The notes below the pieces were generated by a model, which did no database searches, was not told the origin of the DNA, and was given only the letters and a program-made list of their open reading frames with translations. A stretch of DNA of 34,843 bases from UBA6489 sp942490775. GTDB lineage: Bacteria > Patescibacteriota > Gracilibacteria > BD1-5 > UBA6164. The stretch covers positions 1 through 34,843 of the forward strand of contig CALNYL010000002.1 in NCBI GenBank assembly GCA_942490775.1, written 5' to 3'. This document shows, piece by piece, positions 18,082 to 28,553 of this stretch (position 1 is its first letter; each line of letters begins with the position of its first letter). The translations under genes were made by a program, and so were the position numbers.

Positions 18082-19512
18082 ATGAAAAATATAAAAGTTT
18101 TATTATTGATTTGTGTTTTAGTTTTTACATTCAGTTCTTGCAAGAAACAAGTAGATGTAATTATTCCTATAGAAAATAAAAATATGGAAGATAGTTGATA
18201 TATCAAAAATTGAGAAATTATTTACTATCAACCTACTAATTGAAGTTATCAAAAACAATTAGAAGAAGTAGATTGGGAAACATTTGTTGTATTAGCAAAA
18301 CATTTATATGCAAAGGATAAAAATAATGTTTATATTGGTGCTAAAAAGTTAGAAGGAGCAGATTCAAATAGTTTTGAAGCATTATTTTATAAAGATGGAC
18401 TTGTGTCAGGTTATGCAAAAGATAAAAATCATGTTTATTATAATGGTGAAAAAATGACCTTCTGATCGAGTGGTATAAAAGCTGATAATAGTAGTTTTCA
18501 AGCTTTAAGAGAGTTTTATGCAAAGGATGAAAATAGAATTTATTATATGTGAACTATCTTAAGATGAGGTTATGATGTAGAAACTTTTAAAGTTTTAGGG
18601 AATGATTTCACTAGTGATAAAGATTCTATTTATTGGTGAGGATTGATATTGGAATGAGTTGATTCTGAAAGTTTTCAAATTTTAGAATATTGATATTCAA
18701 AAGACAAAAATAATATTTATTACCATAATGATAAAATATTTGATAAAATTGATAGTAATACATTTAAAATCTTAGATGAAAACTACATTATTGATAAAAA
18801 TAATGCTTATTATTATAATTCTTTAAATATAAATGAACCTATTATTATTTTGGATTCAGTAGATTTAAAAACATTTAAGATATTATGATGAGAGGGATAT
18901 GCAAAAGATAAAAATCATGTTTATTTTGATGGTAATAGAATTAATAATGCAAACTCTGATACATTTGAAACTTTAAAAGTTTTAGGTTACTCAAAAGATA
19001 AAAATAATTATTATTATCATGGTATTATTCTAAATAATATTGATTATAATACTTTTGAGGTATTTAACAGAACGACAGCAAAAGATAAAAATCATGTTTA
19101 TTATTCTAATGATCCTGAATTAGATTACAATATTTGAAAACCAGTATTAGCAGAAGCAGATCCAGAAACATTTGAAATGATAACCAAAATAATTTATAAA
19201 GATAAGAATAATTTATATTTTGGTGATGAATTAATTGAGTGAGTAGATGTTAACACTTTTGAAATTTTAAAAAACGATTTTCATAAATATATGTATAAAG
19301 ATAAAAATAACATCTATTTTATTCCTCTTCAGCTTGGTGCTGAATTTACTAAAATTGAGGATGCTGACATAGAGAGTTTTATTGTCTTAAATACATCTTA
19401 TGCAAAAGATAAAAATAATTGTTTTTATTTAGAGGAATTTAAATGAACTGTATGATCGAAAACCGAGATGTCAATTTGTGATAAATATTCAAGATTAATT
19501 TTAAAAAACTAA
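18082..19512 (+). CDS. DKNYY-repeat lipoprotein
   Basis: A complete 476-residue lipoprotein. The signal peptide MKNIKVLLLICVLVFTFSSC ends in a lipobox cysteine followed by KK. About a dozen DKNYY units follow, for example EGADSNSFEALFYKDG and LEGVDSESFQILEYGYSKDK, each ending in KDKNxVYY or close variants. The C-terminal unit has two cysteines (KDKNNCFYLEEF; SICDKYSRL), as in the other family members here. It is the first of three tandem DKNYY genes. Between it and the next gene lies a 25-codon phosphodiesterase-like stub. An extracytoplasmic location is inferred from the lipobox; the function of the repeat is unknown. Confidence 0.85.
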
Positions 19513-19518
19513 AAAACA

Positions 19519-19596
19519 ATGAAAATCGCAATAATCTCCGACATCCACGACAATGCCCACAACCTAGTTATGTTCTTTGAACAAGTACAAAAGTAA
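19519..19596 (+). pseudogene. 5' stub of a YfcE/MJ0936-type metallophosphoesterase
   Basis: Twenty-five codons, MKIAIISDIHDNAHNLVMFF then EQVQK, matching the first strand-loop of YfcE-type phosphoesterases with the metal-binding D-x-H (SDIHDN). It then stops, and the next DKNYY gene starts 25 nt later. Its codons are C-rich, unlike the T-rich DKNYY genes either side. It looks like a fragment left when sequence was replaced by the downstream lipoprotein gene. Confidence 0.6.
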
Positions 19597-19608
19597 ATTT
19601 ATAAATTT

Positions 19609-19774
19609 TAAAAAAATATTTATGAAAAATATAAAAATATTACTATTAATATGTATTTTATTTTTGAGTTCTTGTGGTAAAGATGAAGAAAATTCACAGG
19701 ACAATAAAAAAACAACATATAGTGAAGAAAGTGTAGTTTTAGAAAAAAACTGAACTTGAAATGTTGTAGAAGAT
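19609..19774 (+). repeat. 166-bp direct repeat, copy 1 (5' end of DKNYY gene)
   Basis: Identical base for base to 21439-21604. It covers 13 nt of leader, the whole signal peptide and the linker through NVVED. The sequences diverge abruptly afterwards. Confidence 0.95.
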
Positions 19775-21427
19775 AAAAAAGAAACAGAATCAAAGGATTT
19801 GTGAAATAATTATTTTGAAATAGATGGACATATTTATTATAAAGATGAAGACTGAGAACAAGAAATTGAGGAAGCAGATATTAATACATTTAAAGTATTA
19901 GAACATGGTTATGCAAAAGATAAAAATAATGTTTATTATATTGTAAGAAGAGAATTTTGTTTACTTGATAGAGAATTTAATGAAGAACTAGTTACCTCTT
20001 ATGTTCCAACAATGAATTTTGTCTCATCTATTGATCAAGATATTGATATTGATACTTTTAAAGTTATAAGTGAATTTTATAGTAGAGATAAAGATAATGT
20101 ATTTTTTATGGATAAACAGATAAAAGAGGTCGATGTAGAAACTTTTGAAGTATTAGACCATTTTTATTCAAAAGATAAAAATAATATTTATCAGAAAGAC
20201 AGAAAGATAGAATGAGTTGATTATAATACATTTGAGGTGCTAAGATATGGCTATTCAAAGGATAAAAACAATGTGTATTTTGTTGAAAATGAATGATTTA
20301 GTTTGATTACAATAGAGAATATTTTAGAAATAAATTCTGAAAATTTTCAAATTATAAATAAATTTTATACAAAAGATGATAAAAATATTTACTTTTATGA
20401 CTATTTATTTTATTTCGATGAATATTTTTATAATTATGGTATTCTAGTTAATAAGTTTAAAAATGTAGATTTTGATACTTTTGAAGTAATTAAGGATTTA
20501 TTTTCAAAAGATAAAAATAATATTTATTTCTGAAATAAGGTAATAGAATGAGCTGATTTTGAAACTTTTCAAGTTGTAGATTTTCTTTTTTCAAAAGACA
20601 AGAATAATGTATATTTAAAGGATAAGAAAATAGAATGAGTAGATTCTGAAACTTTTGAGATAATAGATGGACTATATTCAAAAGATAAAGATAATATTTA
20701 TTACTGAGATGTGAAAATTGAAAATGTTTCTAGCGATGGTTTTGAAATATTACAAAAAAATAGCTATGCAAAAAACAAAAATAAAATTTATTTCTTTTTT
20801 AATAAAAAATCTCTTAGAGAAATTTCAGGTGCTGATGTAAATACTTTTGCTATTCTAAAAAATAATTATGCAAAGGATAAAAATAATATTTATTATTTAG
20901 ATACAAGAAATTATGTTCATAAAGTAGAAAAAGTTGACTGAGCTGATTTGAAAACTTTTGAAATAGTAGATTCTCTATTTTCAAAAGATAAAGATAATAT
21001 TTATTTTGGTTTTGAAAGGTTAGATGAAATAAAATCTAAAGGATTTAATTCTATAAAGTTTCCTTATCTAAAGGATGAAAATAATGTTTATATTTTTAGG
21101 ATTATATGAAGTACTTTTATTTTAAAGAAAGTAGATTGAATTGATTTTCCAAGTCTTGAGTTATTAGACAATAATTATGCAAAAGATAAAAACAATATAT
21201 ATCTTGGTAGTATGATTTTAAATGATGTTGATATTAAAACTTTTATTTTATTAAATACCTCTTACTCAAAAGATAATAATATAGTTTTTTATGAATGAAA
21301 AAAAATAGAATGAGCTGATTCTGAAACATTTAAAATATTAGATGATCGAATGGCAGAAGATAAAAATAATTGTTATAACTATTGAGAAATAGTAAGTATG
21401 TCAGAATGTGAAAATAAATCTAAATAA
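19622..21427 (+). CDS. DKNYY-repeat lipoprotein
   Basis: A complete 601-residue lipoprotein. Its signal peptide MKNIKILLLICILFLSSC and the first 51 codons are identical to those of the next gene. About fifteen DKNYY units follow with the pattern KxIeGVDxeTFEvLdxxYSKDKNNIY, for example IEGVDYNTFEVLRYGYSKDK. The last unit carries the CY...C ending (NNCYNYGEIVSMSEC). The units differ from one another by point changes and short loops, which suggests expansion by repeat duplication. There is a 24-nt gap to the next DKNYY gene. No function beyond a surface-anchored repeat protein can be inferred. Confidence 0.88.
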
Positions 21428-21438
21428 ATTTTAATTTA

Positions 21439-21604
21439 TAAAAAAATATTTATGAAAAATATAAAAATATTACTATTAATATGTATTTTATTTTTGAGTT
21501 CTTGTGGTAAAGATGAAGAAAATTCACAGGACAATAAAAAAACAACATATAGTGAAGAAAGTGTAGTTTTAGAAAAAAACTGAACTTGAAATGTTGTAGA
21601 AGAT
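21439..21604 (+). repeat. 166-bp direct repeat, copy 2 (5' end of DKNYY gene)
   Basis: Identical to 19609-19774; see that entry. The spacing between copies is 1830 bp, so recombination between them would delete one whole gene body and leave a chimera with an intact start. Confidence 0.95.
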
Positions 21605-22744
21605 GTAAAAACATGAACCTCAGTATTACTGGGAGAAACTAAAAGTAATAAAGCTGTTGAAAATGAGGAAGAAAATTTAGAAGATTCTAAAATAGAGCCA
21701 AGTTCAGAAAGTAGTAAAAATACTCCTACTCCTGAAAATCTTGAAGTTTTAAATGATTGTTATTCTAAAGATAAAAATTATGTTTATTGAAAACATGAAT
21801 ATCGTTCATCTAAATGAGCATTTCAAGTTGATGAAAAAATAGAAGAAGCAGATGTTGAAACCTTTGAGTCAATGGAAAAATGATATGCAAAAGATAAAAA
21901 TAATGCTTACTACTGTCGTTTGGGTTACCAAGTTACAATAGTAGAAAATGAAAATAGAAAAGTAGATATTGAGTCATTTGAAGTAATAGATAAAAATTTC
22001 ACAAAAGATAAAAATAATGTCTACTATCAATGATATTCATGATGAGAAATACTTGATATTGATAGTGAAAGTTTTGAAGCATTGGAAGAATTATATGCAA
22101 AAGATAGGAATAATGTTTATTTTGATTGATTAAAATTAGAATGAGCTAATCCTGAAACATTTGAAGTTTTAGAAAATTGATATGCAAAAGGTAATAACAA
22201 AGCATATCGGCTTTGAGTTGAAATAGAATGAGCTGATTCTAAAACCTTTCAAAATTTAACAGAACTTTTATCAAAAGACAAAAATCATGTTTATTGTTAT
22301 TATCATATTTTAAATTGAGCAGATCCAGATACTTTTGAAATTTTGACTATTAATTATTTAAAAGATAAAAATCATATTTATCGTATTTATTGACAATGAG
22401 AAACCCTTCCTGTACAAGAAGCGGATGTAGAAACTTTTGAAATTATTGATAATGATTTTGCTAAAGATAAAAGTAACTTCTTTTTTCAAGGAACACTTTT
22501 AAAAGGTATTGATTATGATAGTTTTGTTATACTTGAAAATGGTTATGCAAAAGATAAAAGTAATGCATATCATTTTTATTATCATTATTATTGGGATTGA
22601 AATTGAGATTGAATAATTAAAGGAGCAGATGTAGAAACTTTTGAGGTTTTAGATGATTGAAATGCCGTAGATAAAGATAACTGTTATAGATTATTACAAG
22701 AAACAAAAGATAGATCTGACTGTTCTGATGAAATATCAGGTTAA
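21452..22744 (+). CDS. DKNYY-repeat lipoprotein
   Basis: A complete 430-residue lipoprotein sharing the first 51 codons exactly with the gene at 19622. A longer Glu/Ser/Thr-rich linker follows (KNTPTPENLEVLNDCYSKDK at its end). Then come about ten DKNYY units, for example DVETFESMEKGYAKDKNNAY and ADPDTFEILTINYLKDKN. A terminal unit with cysteines follows (DKDNCYRLLQE; SDCSDEISG). Here the repeats often end NxAYY or HVYC rather than NNVYY. Last gene of the three-gene DKNYY run; a 29-nt gap leads to the ATP-grasp gene. Confidence 0.88.
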
Positions 22745-22773
22745 AACACAATTAAAACTAACTAGAAAACACC

Positions 22774-23693
22774 ATGATAATCCTAGAAAAACCTTATATA
22801 TCTGATTTCCTACTAAACACAATCAGAAAAAACAATTTCCCAATTATCGAAAACGAATTTACAAAAAACTATAAACAAAAACTAGAAAAAAATATAATTC
22901 CAAAAGAAGAAGCTATAAAAAAACTCTCAGAGACAAAGAATTCAAAAATCTATACAACATCAGAAAACTCTATTTGATGGATTTCTAAAAACCTATGATT
23001 TACAAACCTACATGAAAAAATAAATATATTTAAAAACAAAGCAAAATTCAGAAAACTAATTTCTGAAATATATCCTGATTTTTTTATAAAGAGATAAAAA
23101 CTACAGACTTAGAAGGCACTTCTATAGATGGACTTCCCTTTCCATTTATTATAAAACCTAATGTATGATTTTTTAGTATAGGAGTGTACAAAGTATCAAG
23201 TATAGAAGAATGGGAAGAAACAAAACAAAAGATTTTAAGAGAAATAAAGGAGTCAAAAAAGCTTTATCCAACAGAAGTTGTTGATACTTCTTCCTTTATT
23301 ATAGAACAACTAATAGAGTGAGAAGAATTTGCAATAGAGGCATATTTGATGAAAATTGAAATCCAGTTATTTTATGAATGTTTAAGCATCTTTTTTTCTT
23401 CTGATTCTGATGTGAGCGATAGAGTGTATTCTACATCTAGGGAAATAATAAAATTAAACTATGATGATATCTTAAAATTCTTAGAAAATGTTTGAGAGTT
23501 ATCAAAAATAGAGAATTTTCCTTTTCATTTGGAAATAAGAAAAGATAAAACAGGTTTATTGATACCGATAGAAGTAAATCCGATGAGGTTTTGAGGATGG
23601 TGTACAACTGCTGATGAAACTTATCATGCTTATGGAATAAATTCTTATGAGTATTATCTTTCGTGAAAAAAAGTTCTAAAAATAAACAAATAA
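22774..23693 (+). pseudogene. ATP-grasp domain protein with three homopolymer frameshifts
   Basis: An ATP-grasp ligase-like protein of about 305 residues once frames are joined. The N-terminus MIILEKPYISDFLLNTIRKN leads to FPFIIKPNVGFFSIGVYKV (ATP-binding lysine strand), then IIEQLIEGEEFAIEAYFDEN and LIPIEVNPMRFGGWCTTADE (metal-binding Glu/Asn). Breaks are at T7 23079-23085 (one T short), TTT 23345-23347 (one short) and T7 23391-23397 (one too many). The last two compensate each other. With all three in T-runs, sequencing error is a serious alternative to decay. Substrate unknown: these motifs are shared by carboxylate-amine ligases of many kinds. It follows the DKNYY gene by 29 nt. Confidence 0.7.
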
Positions 23694-23773
23694 CAATTGT
23701 TTGAGTTAAACTTTTCATTGAGATGATGTTTCAAACTTGATTTGTATGAAAAGTTAAGTGAAAACATAAAAAG

Positions 23774-23802
23774 ACACTAGCTCAGCTACTTAAAACTAGT
23801 GT
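23774..23802. terminator. Stem-loop after the ATP-grasp gene
   Basis: ACACTAG (23774-23780) pairs with CTAGTGT (23796-23802) around a 15-nt loop containing a small TAGCTCAGCTA palindrome. No T-run follows, so termination is only possible, not clear. Confidence 0.35.
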
Positions 23803-24046
23803 TTGCTTGAAGTCTAATTTAGCTCTAAATTAAAGGAAAAGATTGAGGTTGGGAGAGAAAAGTTTATTGAATGTAAGCCTATAAGCATAAACCTTCCCAT
23901 GCACTTATAATAGCATCAATTCATGCTCAGGGTTCATAGGATTAACAATCAAAAAATCATATTTTTTTGCTCAAACTATAGGTACCTAGTGAAATACACC
24001 AAATAATTATTGGTAAAGAAATTACTATTCCAATAATTTTTATTTT
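23803..24046. other. Gene-poor stretch left of IS66
   Basis: Together with the 80 nt before the stem-loop, this makes about 350 nt without a gene I can support. On the - strand there is a weak coding-like run, TKIKIIGIVISLPIIIWCIS, followed one frame off by KKYDFLIVNPMNPEHELMLL. It ends at the IS and could be the stump of a gene cut by the insertion. I do not recognise it. Confidence 0.3.
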
Positions 24047-24061
24047 TGTTACTATCAACCG

Positions 24062-24096
24062 AAAAAAAGCATTTCAAGTTTGAAATGCTTTTTTTT
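24062..24096. terminator. Bidirectional terminator at the IS66 left end
   Basis: AAAAAAAGCATTTCAA pairs with TTGAAATGCTTTTTTT around a 2-nt centre, and T-runs follow on both strands. It terminates the - strand transposase, whose stop is at 24097-24099. Confidence 0.85.
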
Positions 24097-25521
24097 TTAA
24101 AATTCAGGAAGTATAAGATTTCATTTAAAGATTGATTGTATAGACTTGTAAATATCAAGATCCTGTTTTTTCATAGTAGAAATATATGACCTAATTCTAC
24201 AAAACCACTTAGCTCATTCTTCACTTCTGAAACAACCAGAAACCTTGATTCTAGTTTTTACCATTCTCAGGTCTCTTTCAGCTAAATTATTATCAAATGG
24301 AATACTAAAATCATCAAGAAAACCCAAAGTTCATTTTTCTTTTTTTTCTAATCGTTCAAGTAAATTTAATCACTTTTCTTTTTTTAATTTTCATCTTTGT
24401 CATTTTTTTCTAACAACTTTCTCATATTCTAGTTTTCATCTTTTCAATATATCTCTGTACTCTTCGTGGATATCTTTTAACTTATTTTTTTCAAGAGTAA
24501 ATATTCAGTTTGAGATTATTTTTTCTTTTTCTCTTTTATATTTAATGAGAAATTTACTAATATTAGTTGCCCATTTTTTTTCTTCATTCTCTTCTACCCA
24601 AGTTAATTCTCTCAAATGATGAGCATTGCATAAGTAATGTTCAAATTCATAAGCTAGATAACTTGGTAAGTTATCTGTTATACAATTTCATTTAAAGTTT
24701 TCTAAGACTCACATATCTTTGATAGCCTCTCTTCACCTCTTGTCATGATGATAAAGATAAGTAAGTTCTTCATTTGAATTTACATGAATCCGATCAACCT
24801 TTCAATCTACTCTTGCTCATGTTTCATCTGCATGAACTTTCTCTTTTTTAATTAGAGATTGTATTATCAATTTTTCAAAAGGTTCTAAGTTATCAAATCA
24901 AGTTTTGTTAAAATTAGTTAAACTTGTTTGACTAATTTTAAGTCCAGTGATCTCCTTTAAAAAATCTTGCAATCTTTCATATGAAGGCATTTGGTAGTTG
25001 TACATATATGTTGTAAAAGCTTTTAGCTCTGGTCAATATTGTACAGGTTTTGTAACTCATTCTGGAAAATTAGCTTGGTTTAGGAATCAGCACTTTGGAC
25101 ATTTTATTTCACTTCAAATATAATCTCTTACTGCCATACTTGGTGTGAACATATCAATGACTTGTCTTGTTTTCTTTTTTACAAATTTAGAGAATTTTTT
25201 TAATAATTCAGTTCAGCAATTAGAACATTCTTTTGGGGTTACATCAATAGTTTCATTTACATTCTCATTTCTTTTTAAGTTCGCTCAAGTATGACCTTTT
25301 TTACCTCATCTGGGATTTTGTCATTTTTTTCTTGAATTACAAATTGTTGTATGTTTCTTAAATCATTCTGTTCCTGATGGTTTACTTGAATTTTTACTAT
25401 TTTTGTTTAGTTTTCATTCTAGTTCCTTAACTTTCCCTCTTTCTTTGCCAAGTTCATCTCTCAGTTTTAGTATCTCATCTATCAATTCTTTTTTTGTGTT
25501 TTTATGTAAATTTTTGTGCAT
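24097..25521 (-). CDS. IS66-family transposase
   Basis: A 474-residue intact transposase. The N-terminus is a coiled coil, then the basic Gln/Gly-rich NSRKKGQNPRGGKKGHTGAN. Two zinc-binding pairs follow, CSNCGTELL and IKCPKCGFL. The DDE core shows KVHADETGARVDGKV (first Asp), GNCITDNLPSYLAYEF (second Asp), CNAHHLRELTWVEE and IPFDNNLAERDLRMVKTRIK (Glu). A typical IS66 C-terminal end FRSEEGAKWFCRIRSYISTM follows. TGA codes Gly at conserved positions such as DETG, so the element is adapted to this genetic code and was probably acquired from a code-25 relative. It starts at ATG 25521 and is flanked by the element's terminal repeats. Confidence 0.93.
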
Positions 25522-25620
25522 ATTTATTAGTTAACTATTACCTTTATTAAGCTAATTAATTATACTTTTTTATACTCAGAATGCAACTTTTTTTTTGCCT
25601 TTTTTCCTCTATTTTAAACT

Positions 25621-25650
25621 AAAAAATAATCCCATATTTTGGGATTATTT
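25621..25650. terminator. Terminator hairpin at the IS66 right end
   Basis: AAAAAATAATCCC pairs with GGGATTATTTTTT around ATATTTT. It sits between the transposase start and the right inverted repeat, so it would block transcription entering the element. Confidence 0.8.
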
Positions 25651-25829
25651 TTTGATTTGGTTTTTGTTGTTTTTTGAGTATTATTTTTCGGTTGATAGTA
25701 ACATTTTTTAGTATAAAAAAGAATCTTTATTGAAAATAAAATAGTATTTTAGGACTAATATAAAAAATCACTAGAAATAATTTAAATTATTTGTATTATA
25801 ACTAAAAGTATTAAAAACTAAAATAAATT

Positions 25830-26564
25830 ATGAAAAAAATATACAGAAACAAAATAATAAACATAGAAAATACAGACAAATTTGATAACAAATTCTTATT
25901 TGAACATCTAGTACCAGACCTTTTCCAATTTGATAAAGAAAAACCAGAAAACAAAAAAAGAAAAAAAGACATAGAAATAATATTTCTTTCAAACCTACTA
26001 GAAAAACATAAAAATCTAGAACTACTAGAAAAAGTAAAACAAAAACCAGCAATCTATGCAAATGTATACTCAGCAGAAACAGAACTAAAAATATTCACAG
26101 AACTATTTGAAAAAGCTATAAAAAATAATCAAAAAATCCACATAATATGAATAACCTTAAAAGAAGAAATAGAAATACTAGAAAACTACTATAAAAAACT
26201 ATGATTTTTTGATGAGATGATAAATGGATTTAACTCAGACTTTTCAGTTCCACTAGTAACAGCTTCCGTAAACATAGAAAACCTTATTTGGAAATGAAGT
26301 GACTACAAAGCTCAAAGAGAAAAAATATTTTTCAATCCACCAATCAGAGAATCATGACAAAACAAAGCTATGTTTAAGTGAATAAATAGATGAGTAACAG
26401 CCTCAATAAATATTAAAAACCTTGATGAAGAAAAAAAAGAATTCTTAGAAAACTGTATCCGTTCAGAAAGAATCCTACCCATAACCCTAGCAAAAGTCTT
26501 GAGTTTTAACCTAGAAGACATTTGATTTAAATGAAAAAAAGATAAACTAATAGTAAAATACTAA
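25830..26564 (+). CDS. Hypothetical protein (244 aa)
   Basis: A complete 244-residue soluble, lysine- and glutamate-rich protein with no signal peptide. Sections include FLFEHLVPDLFQFDKEKPEN, LLEKHKNLELLEKVKQKPAI, FSVPLVTASVNIENLIWKG and LDEEKKEFLENCIRSERILP. It is predicted mostly helical. Codons are A/C-rich (CTA, ACA, AAC), unlike the T-rich DKNYY genes upstream but like the SLH/PKD gene that follows. It stands alone right of the IS66 element. I recognise no family and propose no function. Confidence 0.7.
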
Positions 26565-26682
26565 GAAATAGAACTTCATTAAAATTTCATTCCTTAATTC
26601 TAAAAAACAAAACTCTCTCTAGACAAAAACCTATAAAAATAGTAAAATACAGTTAAACATAAATTTATAATAATCCCCAACT

Positions 26683-28517
26683 ATGAGAAAAATAACAAAA
26701 CTAATCCTACTACTAACAATCCTGACAATCTCATCACAACAAACATTTTCCTCAAACATACCAGTAGAAAGAGTATTTGACGACATAGACTCAAACTACG
26801 AATACCATGATGAACTACAAGCACTATATGACAGAGAAATAATACTACCAAATGTAAATTGAAAACTAGAACCATACTCACTAGTAAAAAAAGATGACTT
26901 TATAAGCATAAGTATGGAATCAAGCTGTGAAAAATGTGAATTACCACACACAGACTACAACTATATATAAACTGGTATCCAGAAACTAGCAACTTCTTTG
27001 ATGTAACAAGTGAAAATAAAAACTTTTACTGTATATTACTAGCAGAAGACAAAAAATACTTTGATAAATATGAACCTTGATATGAATGTGAAGACGGTGA
27101 GATAAAAAGCTGAAAAACACCCTTTTGTATTAACAACATAGTAAGCAGGGAAGAAGCCATTATGACACTACTAAAAAGCTCAAATCTAATAACACAAGCA
27201 GAAGTAAACTCAGCTTTAAATTCAATAGAAAACTGAACAACCTCAACTGACCTATCAGAAGATGTAAGACCTAAAAATCAAGACTGAACTATAAATAAAT
27301 ATTACCCATATCTAGAAAAAGCACTAGAAATAGAACTAATAGAATACGATACCAATTGAAATGAAAAAAATTATAAACTACTAGAAGAAAAAGACTGAAA
27401 AATTAGACCAAAAGAATGAATTACAAGAGAAGAACTCCTATATATGTCTTACATTATACTAAAACTAAATTCTTGTGAAACAGAAAGTAACGGAGAAATA
27501 GCACTAAAAATAGATGTATATGATAAATCTTGTAGCAATTGAGAAACACAATGCAATCTATCAAATTTAGAATCATCAGATGACACATATGACTTTGATG
27601 CAAATGTAATTTCACACTGTGATGAATGAATAGACGAAGAATCTTGATACAACTGGTGGTTTATAAATATCACAAACGGAGAAAGCTTTACTAAAAACTG
27701 AAAATATCTTGATAATATAAAATTTCAAAACTCCTGAATCTGGAAAACAAATCTAAGAGTAGTAGACAAATGTTCTAAAAAATCAGAAGTATCAATCTTT
27801 ATAAATGTTTGAAATGATAACTCAATGTTAAGTGTAAATGCCGACCTAGACAAATTAACCTTTAATAAATGATTTGTAGTTAACTTTCAAGCTATAGCAT
27901 CATCTTTTGGAACCCCTCATCAATATCAATGGGATTTTTGAGATGCACACAGTAGTATATGAAAAAAAGCACAACACATCTACTCAGAAGACGGAATATA
28001 CGAAGTCAAATTGTGAGCAATAAACAGCAATCTATTATATTGACAATCCAATATGTTTTTAGAAATCTCTGGATCTATTGACTGTAATGAAGACAGTGAT
28101 AAAGACTGAGTTGGTAACTGTGATGATGAATGTCCACTAGTATTTTGAGACTCATTAAATATTTGATGCCCTATATTTTACACCAAATGCGAAAGCGATT
28201 GTTCTTGCCCTGATTGATACACATGTAACACCAAAAAAACATCTACTTGTAGCGATAAAGGTTTTTGTATCCTTTCCCAAATAGAAAGTGATGTATGCTC
28301 ATATAATCCTTCTAATAATTCTATTTTTTGAAATATAGTTTGCAATTCTTCTAAATGCAATGACTATGCTATAAAATTTCTAGCAGATTTAAGAACTTGC
28401 GATGAAGTATATCCCGCAATAGTATCTCTTGATGGAAAAGAAATTTACTCTACCTGAAGTATCTGGACATCTAGCTGAGGACTTTGGAAAGAAAAAGAAA
28501 CAGAAACAGAAGAATAG
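26683..28517 (+). CDS. SLH- and PKD-domain surface protein, frameshifted at a TA repeat
   Basis: An exported cell-surface protein of about 610 residues. After the signal peptide (MRKITKLILLLTILTISSQQ) comes an S-layer-homology-like module, VFDDIDSNYEYHDELQALYD with REIILPNVNG. A second SLH-like module follows, YYPYLEKALEIELIEYDTNG then IRPKEGITREELLYM. Next are a region with a Cys-rich segment, a PKD domain (FGTPHQYQWDFGDAHSSIGK, then HIYSEDGIYEVKL) and a calcium-binding thrombospondin-3-like run (DCNEDSDKDGVGNCDDECP). A Cys-rich tail ends the protein. The start frame stops at TAA 26968. Removing one TA from TATATATA (26962-26969) restores DYNYINWYPE and one continuous protein. Probable role: surface structure or host contact. 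Confidence 0.8.
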
Positions 28518-28553
28518 ACTTGTTTCAATAGTAAAATTTAAAAAATATAAACT

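Larger units (their letters stand above)
24047..25703 (-). mobile_element. IS66-family insertion sequence
   Basis: The ends are 20-bp perfect inverted repeats, TGTTACTATCAACCGAAAAA (24047-24066) and its reverse complement (25684-25703). One complete transposase gene fills the element, and a hairpin terminator stands just inside each end (24062-24096, 25621-25650), a usual way to stop read-through both ways. I could not identify an exact 8-bp target duplication: the flanks are T-rich and not identical. Accessory IS66 genes tnpA and tnpB are absent, as in the single-gene IS66 subgroup. Intact inverted repeats and frame suggest recent activity. Confidence 0.9.

Noticed and set aside
23774..23830. 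Possible tRNA (TAGCTCAGCTA resembles a D-arm)
   Set aside because: No acceptor stem, no anticodon arm with seven-base loop and no TTCRA arm can be folded around it.
24245..24619. A + strand frame of 124 codons
   Set aside because: It lies antisense within the intact IS66 transposase and has only Ser/Phe-rich low-complexity content.
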